Of a stretch of DNA of 64,000 nucleotides, positions 55,645 to 64,000 are shown piece after piece (within the stretch, counting starts at the first letter, position 1; every line of letters begins with the position of its first letter). Below the pieces are notes generated by a model, which saw only the letters and a list, made by a program, of their open reading frames with translations, made no database searches and was not told the origin of the DNA. Origin of the DNA: Meconema thalassinum (taxonomy: Eukaryota > Arthropoda > Insecta > Orthoptera > Tettigoniidae); assembly GCA_946902985.2 (NCBI GenBank), contig OX336391.1:144649074-144713073 (forward strand). Direction: 5' to 3'. A program made the translations under genes and the position numbers.

Positions 55645-56140
55645 TTATATCCTTTTTATAACCTAATAATATTGTTGATATTATAACTTTCAGTCGGTCA
55701 ATACAAAATAATTCCAATTACTGGAATATGTGAAACAAAGTAGTAACCTACAGTGAAGAACTAAGTAGCCTATTTTCATATAGGCTATCCTACTTATGTT
55801 GATTGCCTCTATCAACATCAAAAATTCAGTTTGCTGTAATAAATTCGTACATATTGAGAACTGTCTAATTTTTTCGGATGGTCGCCATGTTGGATTTTTA
55901 TATATGTAGACCATAGAGTTATGTACTATTAGATGAAGATTATTGCGTAGGTTTATTATTCAAACTTCAATCGCATGATTAGGACACAAGAAATAAGAAA
56001 AATGAGATTTTAAAATTTCGCACAGCTGTCATCTTGAGGTTATGAAAACAATTGAAATAAATTAGATGTCTGTGCATTGCAATGTGTATTGGATAAAAAT
56101 AACCTGGAATAAATTAAATGTAATTAAGATTTTGTTATGA
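55645..56140. other. no feature recognised
   Basis: AT-rich; the 74-codon minus ORF has no motif. Confidence 0.4.
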
Positions 56141-56144
56141 ATTA

Positions 56145-56345
56145 TTGAAAACGGAGAAAACTAAGGGATGACATGTTTCGCTCGTCAAGCGAGCAGATCC
56201 AAATTAAACAAGACAAATGGCTCTCCAAAACACTGCCAAACCTACAGTGACACCCACAGATAGTCTCTGGCCTCCAAAATCAAAAATCAAAACCTCTCAG
56301 AAACTTAGTACACGTGGTAATAATTACTAATAAGATTAATATTAA
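56145..56345 (-). repeat. copy 3 of the hammerhead-bearing repeat family
   Basis: Homologous to 17390-17590. At 56166-56200 the core has lost 6 nt (CUG followed directly by the stem II strand) but shows a perfect stem II, GCTCG/CGAGC around CTTGA, followed by GAAA, CATG, TC, ATCC. Inactive as a ribozyme; informative for the ancestral stem II. Confidence 0.7.
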
Positions 56346-56351
56346 GGCATT

Positions 56352-56828
56352 GCGGCTTCGGTGGCGTAGTTGGTAGCATGATGAACTGCCATGCCCAAGA
56401 TCGCGGGTTCAAACCCAGCCGAAGTCATCGGATTTTTTAATAGCGTTAAAATCCTTCGTTATGCCTTCCTTCGGAGGGGAAGTAAATCCGGCGGGCCCAT
56501 GTCATGGAATTATGCCATGAAAAAGAACCTACCACTACAATAGGTAGTGTGTAGATAAATTTGTAGGTTATATTTCGTTAGAAACGCTCTCTCAAGTTTC
56601 GGCGTTCGTTGCTAGGTGTCAGTGACATCTGGTAGTCAAAGTTGGAACTACTTGAAATTGAACTTGCTCATTCATCATCATTCATTTCATCTCATCCACA
56701 CGTGCCGGTACTTGTAGCTCACCCCATGGGTGTCCTCATAGAAGCAGCTACAAACTCTGGCGAGCCGATCACCTCCTCGGACACTCTCTGCACTAATAGC
56801 TATATACTAAATAAATAAATAAATAAAT
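56352..56828 (+). mobile_element. SINE-A with a C-like internal patch
   Basis: Head intact (TGGCGTAGTTGG; GGTTCAAACCC). Near 56665-56700 the body switches to 'CATTCATTTCATCTCATCC', typical of SINE-C, before returning to the SINE-A tail ('TGTAGCTCACCCCATGGG'). TSD AGGCATT (10 bp with one mismatch) at 56342-56351 and 56828-56837. Confidence 0.82.
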
Positions 56829-56892
56829 TTAGGCATTAAAACCCCGAAAATGAAACACTGAAGAATACTTTTTTTTACACTTGATCTCAGGT

Positions 56893-57202
56893 GAAAATCC
56901 ACAGCCTGCTTCCAGTCGACCGACCGGGTCAGGGAATGGAATGAATGAAGCCCCATCTAGCGGCGAGGATATGAACTTTGGCGCAATCCCCTGGGGCAAT
57001 GATTAAATGAATGACAGATGAAATGAAATGATAGTGGAGAGTGTTGCTGGAATGAAATTGTTGACAGGGAAAACCAGATTACCCGGAGAAAAACCTGTCT
57101 GCCTGCGTTTTGTCCAGCACAAATCTCACATGGAGTGACGGGGATTTGAACCACGGACCCAGGGGTGAGAGGCCGGCATGCTGCCGCCTAAGCCACGGAG
57201 GT
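56893..57202 (-). mobile_element. SINE-F, internally shortened
   Basis: A 12-bp TSD, TTGATCTCAGGT, lies at 56881-56892 and 57203-57214. Lacks the 'GTGCCGGCTGCCGAGG' segment seen in other copies. Confidence 0.88.
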
Positions 57203-57214
57203 TTGATCTCAGGT

Positions 57215-57765
57215 AAAGCTTGTCTATTATGCTACAAGGTCGCATCGGAAAATAAGGTAATGAGAGGTCTCACGGGTAATATTCCCTTTCTTATCCGAAT
57301 ATACCTCCAGAGTTGAGACTACCACCGCTTTATAATCACCATCCTCATCGTTCACTTCCAGGTTCATTCTGTGCCATCATACTCATCCCATCCTGACTGT
57401 TGGATATAGTGTGGATAATTTAGTGGACGATTATCATAAACGATATGTGCCACATGCCAGCAACAGATGGTTGTGCTCAATGGAACACTTGTCATATAAA
57501 GCAGAGAAATGTGATGGATCGGCGCATCCAATCGAATTATTTTGGTTGGAAACTAGTCAGCACACGACGTGATGGATGACTTCATAGCCCAAGACTGGGT
57601 ATTTACACAAAGTCCAATGTTAGTTTAACGTAGCTGCGTGGAATTCACGGTTTATTTCCTCTGCCAACAGACCAAAGAGCCGTCTACTGACATTATTTGG
57701 CTTGTTTTACAGCAAGTAGGCCATTACGTAGAGAGAATTTGACACAAGTTCTGTAATATTAATGA
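57215..57765. other. no feature recognised
   Basis: No gene or repeat identified. Confidence 0.4.
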
Positions 57766-57767
57766 TA

Positions 57768-58339
57768 CTAGCAGACCCGTGCGAGAAATCTCGAATTTTC
57801 TTAAGCCACACTTTCCCCAATAGGTTTATAATGAAAGACTTAAAGAGAAAGGTTGTTATGTTTTCATTTCAACCAAATGATTATAGAACACTATTTACAT
57901 CTCAGTTAGAATTCCAAGTTGTATGTTCCCTAACTTAAGATGGCGATTACTGAAAATTGGATCATCATAACACTAACCGGTTATTCGATATTTATGAAAC
58001 TAAGCTTATACGATTTGAGTACTCATTCCTTTGATTTACTGTTTCTGAAATCCATGCAAAATGATAAAGAAAAGACCTCAGAATGTTAAAATGACATAGC
58101 GTCATAGCAGTCAATATGTGAAGTGGACAGCGATTATGGAGCGTATTTTCCTACAGCAACAGTGTCTGCTAATCGCATACTTCGTACATTTTTTAAATTC
58201 ATTTTTTAAAGAAATCTAGATATTTGTGAAATTAGTTTGCAATTCGTCATTGCTAATGTCTAATATCTTTCATTTGAATGCTCATTTGTCACGATCGGTC
58301 GCTTGTGAGCGCCGCAGGAGGAATCTATAATAATATATA
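57768..58339 (-). mobile_element. Helitron relic, tandem copy 1
   Basis: The minus 3' end reads hairpin CGAGATTTCTCG, CACGGGTCTG, CTAG, T (57767-57790). Body collinear with 58340-59125 (e.g. 'ACTAACCGGTTAT', 'GATTTACTGTTTCTGAAATC', 'TTTAAAGAAATCTAGATATT'). No SINE insertion. Confidence 0.72.
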
Positions 58340-59125
58340 CTAGAGGACCCGTGCGAGAAATCCCGCATGTTCATAAACCAAACTTTCCCCAAGAGGTTTA
58401 TAATGAGACACTTAAGGAGAAAGGTTGCTGTAACACTAACCGGTTATCCGATATTTATGAAATTATACGATTAGAGTAGAATACTCATTCCATTGAGCCT
58501 CCGTGGCTTAGGCGGCAGCACGCCGGCCTCTCACCGCTGGATCCGTGGTTCAAATCCCGGTCACTCCATGTGAGATCTGTGCTGGACAAAACGGAGGCAG
58601 ACAGGTTTTTCTCCGGGTACTCCGGTTTTCCCTGTCAAGATTTCATTCCAGCAACACTCTCCACTATCATTTCATTTCATCTGTCATTCATTTAATCATT
58701 GCCCCAGAGGAGTGCGTCAGGCCTCGGCAGCCGGCACATTTCATATCCTCGCCGCTAGATGGGGGCTTCATTCATTCATTCATTCCATTCCTGACCCGGT
58801 CGGAGACTGGAAGCAGGCTGTGGATTTTTACTCATTCCATTGATTTACTGTTTCTGAAATCCATGCAAAATGATAAAGGAAATACCTCAGAATGTTAAAA
58901 TGACATGAAACAGGCCAAAATGTGAAGTGGTCAGCAATTATGGAGCGTATTTTCCTTCAGCAACAGTATTTGAAAATCTTACACTTCGTACATTTTTTAA
59001 GTCATTTTTTAAAGAAATCTAGATATTTGTGAAATTAGATTGAAATTCGTCATTGCTAATGTCTATTGCTAATGTCACGATCGCCGCAGGAGGAATCTAT
59101 ACTACTGAAATAATATATATGATGA
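58340..59125 (-). mobile_element. Helitron relic, tandem copy 2, carrying a SINE-F
   Basis: 3' end CTAG at 58340-58343 with hairpin-like GCGAGAAATCCCGC. Head-to-tail with copy 1 and with the element starting at 59126. Split by SINE-F at 58497-58828. Lacks about 110 bp present in copy 1 (about 57860-57970). Confidence 0.7.
58497..58828 (+). mobile_element. SINE-F, full length
   Basis: A 15-bp TSD, TACTCATTCCATTGA, lies at 58482-58496 and 58829-58843. Head 'GCCTCCGTGGCTTAGGCGG' (A box), GGTTCAAATCCCGG B box. The read-through ORF of 117 codons is not a gene. Confidence 0.92.
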
Positions 59126-60110
59126 CTAGCATTACCCGTCACGGCTTCGCCCGCGAATATTCTAGTTGTAAAGAGTACACTTAGCAAAATCTCAATCATG
59201 AATGCTATGACTGATTTATCCTTGGTATGAGTAATCAGACTTTATCAATTCAGCTACTGGTGCAGTGGTTAGGGCATTGTCATTTCTTCGTAGGTATATC
59301 AGAGCGAAGTTAGTTTTCTGGGAATATCACAGACACTGTTAATTTAAGGGCCTTCAAATGTGGTTTTCAAAGACCCTTTATAGTCGGGTGAAAAAGACCT
59401 TTCGTACCACACTCACACGTGAAAATTGCATGAAAAATTCCTAGAGTGCCCCTTGACCCCCTTAAGCGCATTATACAGTATGTATTGATGAATTTTACAG
59501 CTTAATTTGGTTCATTGTTAACCTGATAACCATCTGGACACATTCACAGTAATGTAATAATTGGAAATGCATTGCATCTCACAGAAATAGATGGACCTGT
59601 GAGATTCTGTTACCATGGTTACCGTGTTGCATTCTTTCATTATTTCATTGTAAGTATACATGTTTTAAGGTATTTATTTAATTGTGAGGCATTTAATGAG
59701 TAAGTGGGTGCGTTTCGCTTACGCATTGGGTTATGTTGAACCTGTAGGTACCCCATATGTGTAGGTTGGTGTTAATGGGACCTTATTTTCGGTTCAAAAC
59801 TGGATTGGGATCTTAGCAGAATAATATAGGGAGGGTTTGCATTGCGTCTTACAGAAATAGATGGACCTGTGAGATTCTGTTACCATGGTTACCGTGTTGC
59901 ATTCTTTCAGTATTTCATTGTAAATATACATGTTTTAAGGTTTTTATTTAATTGTGAGGCATTTAAAGAGTAAGTGAGTGCGTTTCTCTTTCGTATTGGG
60001 TTATGCTGAACCTGTAGGTACCCCATTTGTGTTGGTTGGTGTTAATGGGACCTTATTTTCGGTGCAAAACTGGAATTTGACCTTAGCAGAATAATATAGG
60101 AAGGAATACT
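59126..60110 (-). mobile_element. Helitron relic 3 with internal tandem duplication
   Basis: 3' end CTAG at 59126-59129 with a TTCG-loop hairpin. 59290-59560 matches the reverse complement of the Helitron at 42342-44413 ('TACCCCTTGACCCCCTTAA' type phrase). A 270-bp unit is duplicated in tandem (59570-59839 and 59840-60109, 'CAGAAATAGATGGACCTGTG' in both). Two related 'TGGGACCTTATTTTCGG' words. Confidence 0.7.
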
Positions 60111-60228
60111 CCGGTCCCAACGATCCGCGGTCCTGTTCCCAGTTCTCTCACGAAAGTTAAATTTAAATGTAAGTTATATGAAGATATCTTTTACTTAGGA
60201 ACAGGCGCGGCTCCAAAAAGAAGTAACA

Positions 60229-60570
60229 GTCCACCTCCTAGTGTTATGGCTAGTGCTCTTGACTGACACCCTGTAGGTCCGGGTTCGATCCGGCTCTGCA
60301 AAGAAATTTAATTCTGGTCTGAGGGCTGAAATGGGATACACTCGGCCCCGCGATCCAAAACTTAGGAGAGGTATATTCGATTTTGACCTCAGACATTCTA
60401 GATGTGGTTTTCCGTGGTGGTTTCCTACTTATACACCAGGCAAATGCCGGGATGGTGTTAAACTTGAGGCCACGGCCGCTTCCTTCTTAGACCTCACCTG
60501 AATTACGAAAAAAATACTACTACAGACAAAACAATAACGCAGGTTATCCGACAATTTTCAAACCTTATAC
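60229..60570 (+). mobile_element. SINE-B, 3' shortened
   Basis: Head 'CACCTCCTAGTGTTATGGC' and B box GGGTTCGATCC (about 60281); body to 'GCAGGTTATCCGACAATTTT'. Confidence 0.8.
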
Positions 60571-60696
60571 TGTATGAAGGGACAATCGCTAGCCAAATTA
60601 ATATGACCACTCTATATTTTCTATGTTTATGGATTCATTTCACCTTTGTTTTTTGGCAATGAAAAATGTTTGTAAGAAGATTGTAGGTATTTAGCC

Positions 60697-61050
60697 TTCT
60701 TTCATCATATAAAAGTAGGCTTATCAGATCGGTTTCTGTCCGTGTTTGTGTGTGTCCCCTAACAAAATATTAACGGCTGGAGCGATTAGAACATGGTACC
60801 ACTATGTCCGATCCCGACCGTGCCTTTCAAATTTTAATACGTTCTATCCTTCGCTAGAGAAGGGTAAAAGTGCCACTTAGCATAGAAACTTTTATTGTTG
60901 GCCCTTGATAAAAATACATTATTGGCACTTTCACCCTTTTACATATTCCGTCCTCATTATTGAGCCTACAGTTCAATAATTCTGGTGATAATTTCTTGAG
61001 ACATTAATAAACGTTTAATGTTTGAATATACTCTACGGATTTGAAAAGAT
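60697..61050. repeat. start of an element related to 7456-9293, otherwise unremarkable
   Basis: 'TTAGCCTTCTTTCATC...AAAGTAGGCTTATCAGATC' mirrors the left end at 7456-7505, followed by a GTCTGTGTTTGTG tract and 'AACGGCTGGAGCGATTAGAAC'. No array follows. Confidence 0.5.
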
Positions 61051-61053
61051 ATA

Positions 61054-61740
61054 CGAAGGTGGATCAAAAAGTTAGTTGCACTAACGCGCTGCAGCAGCGC
61101 GCTGTGTGTCACAAACGTGGGCACAGCGGAGAAAGGGACAGAGACTGCCCACACATCTGTTAGGCAGGTCGCGGTGGTGTCTCGTCTTGTATGGTGTGAA
61201 TATCGGCCAAAAGCAATGGCACGTCGACTGGACGTTCTCTCCAAATATGAGGTGCGTGCGACAATCCGATTCCTATGGGCCAAAAGGAAGAATTGCACGG
61301 ACATTCACCGTGAAATTAGTGTTGTGCATAGGGAGTGGGCCATTTCCCTGCAAGGAATCGTTAAGTGGTGTCAGCAATTCTAAGCCGGACGCATGGATAT
61401 CACGGACGAATATCGCGAGGGCAGGCCCGCAACGTCCAGGACCCGTGCAAATGTCAACAGTGTGAATGCGATCATTAGACAGAACGGTGGTCGACATTCC
61501 CAGACCGATGAGGAGGTGCAGGCCGCTGTCTCCGTGTGGTTGCAGAACGCTGGAGGAACTTTCTATGCATCCGGCATCGACAAGTTGGTTGTGCGTTCGC
61601 AGAAATGTTTGGAGTCTCTTGGAAACTATGTGGAAAAGTGACGTTACATTGTATGTCGTTATAGGCGTGTTGCTGTTGTATAGGTGGTGTAATAAATGGC
61701 CATAACTGGAAAGTGCAACTTATTTTTTGATCTGCCCTCG
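61054..61740 (+). mobile_element. internally deleted mariner
   Basis: TA duplication at 61052-61053 and 61741-61742. TIRs CGA(A/G)GG(T/C)(G/A)GATCAAAAA. The coding frame starts at 61216 (MARRLDVLSKYEVRATIRFL) with helix-turn-helix 'CTDIHREISVVH' and 'IVKWCQQF', a stop, then 'DITDEYREGRPATSRTRANV'. It jumps near 61500 to the C-terminal 'DEEVQAAVSVWLQNAG...CLESLGNYVEK'. The catalytic domain with all three aspartates is deleted. 687 bp versus about 1.3 kb for a full element. Confidence 0.9.
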
Positions 61741-61764
61741 TACTTGACGCATAATATTCGTCTG

Positions 61765-61845
61765 CATATTAAGGCTTTCACGGCCCGGATTATTATATAA
61801 ACAATTCATGCTTTTGGGCTAAGCCCAAAAGCATGAATTGTTTAT
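61765..61845. mobile_element. 81-bp insertion containing a perfect palindrome
   Basis: A 14-bp direct repeat, ATAATATTCGTCTG, lies at 61751-61764 and 61846-61859. The palindrome has 30-nt arms (61791-61820, 61822-61851) around a single A, core CATGCTTTTGGGCTAAGCCC. The insert also contains 'AAGGCTTTCACGGCC', the terminal phrase of the 14.7-kb fold-back element. Confidence 0.8.
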
Positions 61846-61859
61846 ATAATATTCGTCTG

Positions 61860-62260
61860 TTTTATGAATTTATTTTTTATTATAGAAATTTTAGCCTATA
61901 CCAGCAGTAGCATAATTTTATGTGCTCAATTATAGCGAAGATATCACGACGATTTATAAGTGGAGATATAACAGTTTTAATACAGTATTCACTAGTGATG
62001 AAATTGTCTCTATGCTATGTGCAAAGACCTCTAGGATGCAAGATGTCCAGTAGTCCTGTTTTTGATGTATAGAGCTCTTGATTTGTATATTGAATTTAAT
62101 TTTGGACTTGGGGTGCGGGGGCAGGCGCAGAAGTTACTTCTATACCTGACATTTAAATTTTGAATGTCGAAACATTTGCAACACGCTGTAATTATATTTG
62201 AATTGCAGCCAATGGCCATAGCAGGGTATTTTAATTGAACGCCCGTAGGCTCCCCATCAA
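61860..62260. other. no feature recognised
   Basis: AT-rich stretch. Confidence 0.4.
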
Positions 62261-62262
62261 GT

Positions 62263-62430
62263 TCAGTTTCAAATAGTTCCAAATTTGGCTACCAGAGATA
62301 CCACTGTCACTGACACCTAGTGGCGAACGTTGGAACTTGATAGAGCGTTTCTAAACAAATAACATATAAATTTGGCTACACACTACCAATTGTAGTGGTA
62401 TTTTCTTTTCTTCTTCTTCTTCTTCTTCTT

Positions 62431-62461
<31 letters not shown>

Positions 62462-62999
62462 TTAAGACGCCGTCTCCAAACGAAGGTTGGCGATCAACGT
62501 AGCCAGCTCTGACCTTGACATTGCAGTATGAAATGCTTCCTCCGATATACACCGGTGCCACCTTCTCATGTCCTTCAACCATGAATTTCTGCGTCTCCCA
62601 ACGGATCCTTTTCCTTGTATCTTTCCTTCAATAATTAGCTGTAATATTTGGTACTTCTCGTTTCGCATGATGTGACCTAGGTATTGTGTATTTTTTTGCT
62701 GTATAACATGTAGCAGTTCTTTATGCTTTTTCATCCATTGTAGGACCTCGACATTTGAAATTTTCAATATCCAAGGTATGCGCAGGAGACGATGGTATAG
62801 ATACATTTCAATGGCATCGATTCGTTTTTCAATAGAAGGATCCATGGTCCAGCTTTCGCAACCATATAGAAGAACAGAAAATATGTAACAACGGATCATG
62901 CGGATTCGCAACTGTAGACATGCCATAAATCGATGGCAAGGACCCGCCGGCTTTACTTCCCCTCCGAAGGAAGGCATACTGGAGGATTTTAACGCTGTG
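62263..62999 (-). mobile_element. SINE-A fragment split by a LINE 3' end
   Basis: 62263-62399 (body 3' part, 'CTGACACCTAGTGGCGAACG') and 62917-62999 ('GCCGGCTTTACTTCCCCTCC') are two pieces of one minus-strand SINE-A. The LINE piece and its (TTC)n tract occupy 62402-62916. Confidence 0.8.
62402..62916 (-). pseudogene. LINE 3' end with (GAA)n tail
   Basis: The minus frame reads 'IFSVLLYGCESWTMDPSIEK', 'DAIEMYLYHRLLRIPWILKI', 'TQYLGHIMRNEKYQILQLII', 'GKGSVGRRRNSWLKDMRRWH' and ends near 62462. These phrases (LLYGCE-W, YRR-L-I-W, YLGH--R, EGKI-G-G--GRRR-SWL) are the signature of the widespread insect LINE 'endonuclease-reverse transcriptase' C-terminus. The ~60-bp (TTC)n at 62402-62461 is its 3' tail. 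Inserted in SINE-A. Confidence 0.85.
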
Positions 63000-64000
63000 G
63001 CTGTGGTGACTACCAAGTTCACTGTTCATTTGTTATGATGCAAGCGGCAGCCGTGCTACCAACATAACTGCTGTCGCTAGCTCTTGCAGGCGCTGCGGAC
63101 AAAATTCCCGGACTCACTGTACTATGTGTAGACTACAGTTCTACACTTGTCTTAAACGTGGCAAACAGTGTTTCCATTGCCATCCTCTACAACGTTAGTT
63201 ATTTCAGAAGGTACGAGGTTTAGAGAAGGGAAACCAATTCTGCTATCAATAATTGTATGTTTACTTTTGATTTTGCTAGAAAAAACATGTATGTTCCATA
63301 AAAAAGGTAACTTTACGTTGAAAGTGATATTGCTATAATTTCCTGGATTGTGCATATCCTTCCTTGGCTACATTCCTGCTCTAGTAGATTTTTCACCTCT
63401 TGTTTCATGTCGATAATATTTGAGTTCGCAGAATGAGGTGAGACACCCTGTATGTAAAAAAATGTGTGTTACCTAGCCCAATGTTAAATTACATGATTTG
63501 ACAGTTGGCATGCACTGTCTTTTTTCCAATACACACATTTTCAATTGTTCATCCAGCTGGCAGTGCGTCTTCACTTCCGTTCGATCCACTTCCGCCCGAT
63601 TCACTTCCGTTGTTGACTGTTGTTGGATTATATCAATCAGCAAGTTATGTGAGGTGCTGGGGGAAGAGCACAGTCGATCCTGTGGGTCACACATTGGAAT
63701 GAATGTATTTATTCCCGGCAGGTGGTTTCCTACCACATGTGTGGTTCATGCAAATTTTGATCTATATTTACTATCCATGAGCCATTTCACATTCAGGTGA
63801 TACCAGGAATTATTGACAGTGCGGTATCCGGGTCTGACTTTTCCGCAAGGACGGGTATTTGTTAATTAGACCGCTGACCTTAATCCACACTGACCTATCT
63901 GTACTAATAAACAATAACACAGTGACCACATCGTGACATCCCAATGGCATATCATATCATGTGTGATGTAAGGCGCATTAGAATGGTAGAATGTACTGTA
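63000..64000. other. no feature recognised to the window end
   Basis: Overlapping ORFs of 65-100 codons at 63473-63800 lie on both strands in conflicting frames. 'CACTTCCG' is repeated at about 63570-63610, as near 6005-6025. No gene supported. Confidence 0.4.

Noticed and set aside
58545..58898. 117-codon ORF, similar to frames at 27585-27872 and 56957-57154
   Set aside because: All are read-through of SINE-F; similarity reflects the SINE.
61791..61851. Rho-independent terminator-like palindrome
   Set aside because: No bacterial context; better explained by a fold-back insertion.
63473..63800. Overlapping 65-100-codon ORFs on both strands
   Set aside because: Conflicting frames, no motif, no support for either strand.

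Overview
The window is repeat-dense, intron-era eukaryotic DNA, most likely from an arthropod with a large genome. The evidence is tRNA-headed SINEs with short-repeat tails, mariner and Tc1 transposons, Helitron ends, decayed LINE reverse transcriptases and long satellites. A polyneopteran insect (for example an orthopteran) is my guess from the general look of the SINEs; no sequence here proves it. I found no convincing host protein-coding gene, rRNA or functional tRNA. Nearly every open reading frame is a transposon relic, a SINE read-through or a satellite artefact. Family names used here (SINE-A to H, alpha/beta) are my own labels.

Layout. 1-14 kb: a 5' truncated LINE, SINE-A, a GAAA microsatellite, a fold-back mariner, a LINE split by an element carrying a 293-bp tandem array rich in GCCAT motifs, a serine/glutamate-type hexamer repeat beside a LINE, and nested composite SINEs. 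14-29 kb: a fold-back element, SINE-D/G/H/C/E/F copies, LINE 3' ends, and a repeat family carrying a hammerhead-ribozyme-like core (17.4, 24.9 and 56.2 kb). 29.9-37.1 kb: one 7.2-kb minisatellite of 32-bp units. 37.1-44.4 kb: Helitron-type DNA containing nine tandem ~386-bp units that each begin with a Helitron-like 5' end and alternate between two types. 44.7-49.7 kb: a composite SINE, a LINE split by a chimeric SINE, and alpha/beta elements with a promoter-like motif block. 49.7-57.2 kb: a duplicated segment, a Tc1 relic split by a SINE, a tandem duplication containing TGACGTCA, a second fold-back mariner, and an inverted alpha/beta pair. 57.7-60.1 kb: head-to-tail Helitron relics, one interrupted by a SINE whose empty site survives in its neighbour. 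60-64 kb: a deleted mariner, a perfect palindrome, and a LINE 3' end inside a SINE.

The history is one of nested insertion. Target-site duplications (TSDs) are readable for about fifteen events, so insertion order can be reconstructed in several places. The SINEs are modular: heads and tails are exchanged between families, and TSDs show that the chimeras were inserted as units. The observations most worth testing are the hammerhead-like repeat family, the promoter-bearing alpha/beta elements found in opposite relative orientations at two loci, the alternating Helitron-end array, the fold-back mariners and the 32-bp satellite whose peptide repeat is the same in every forward frame.
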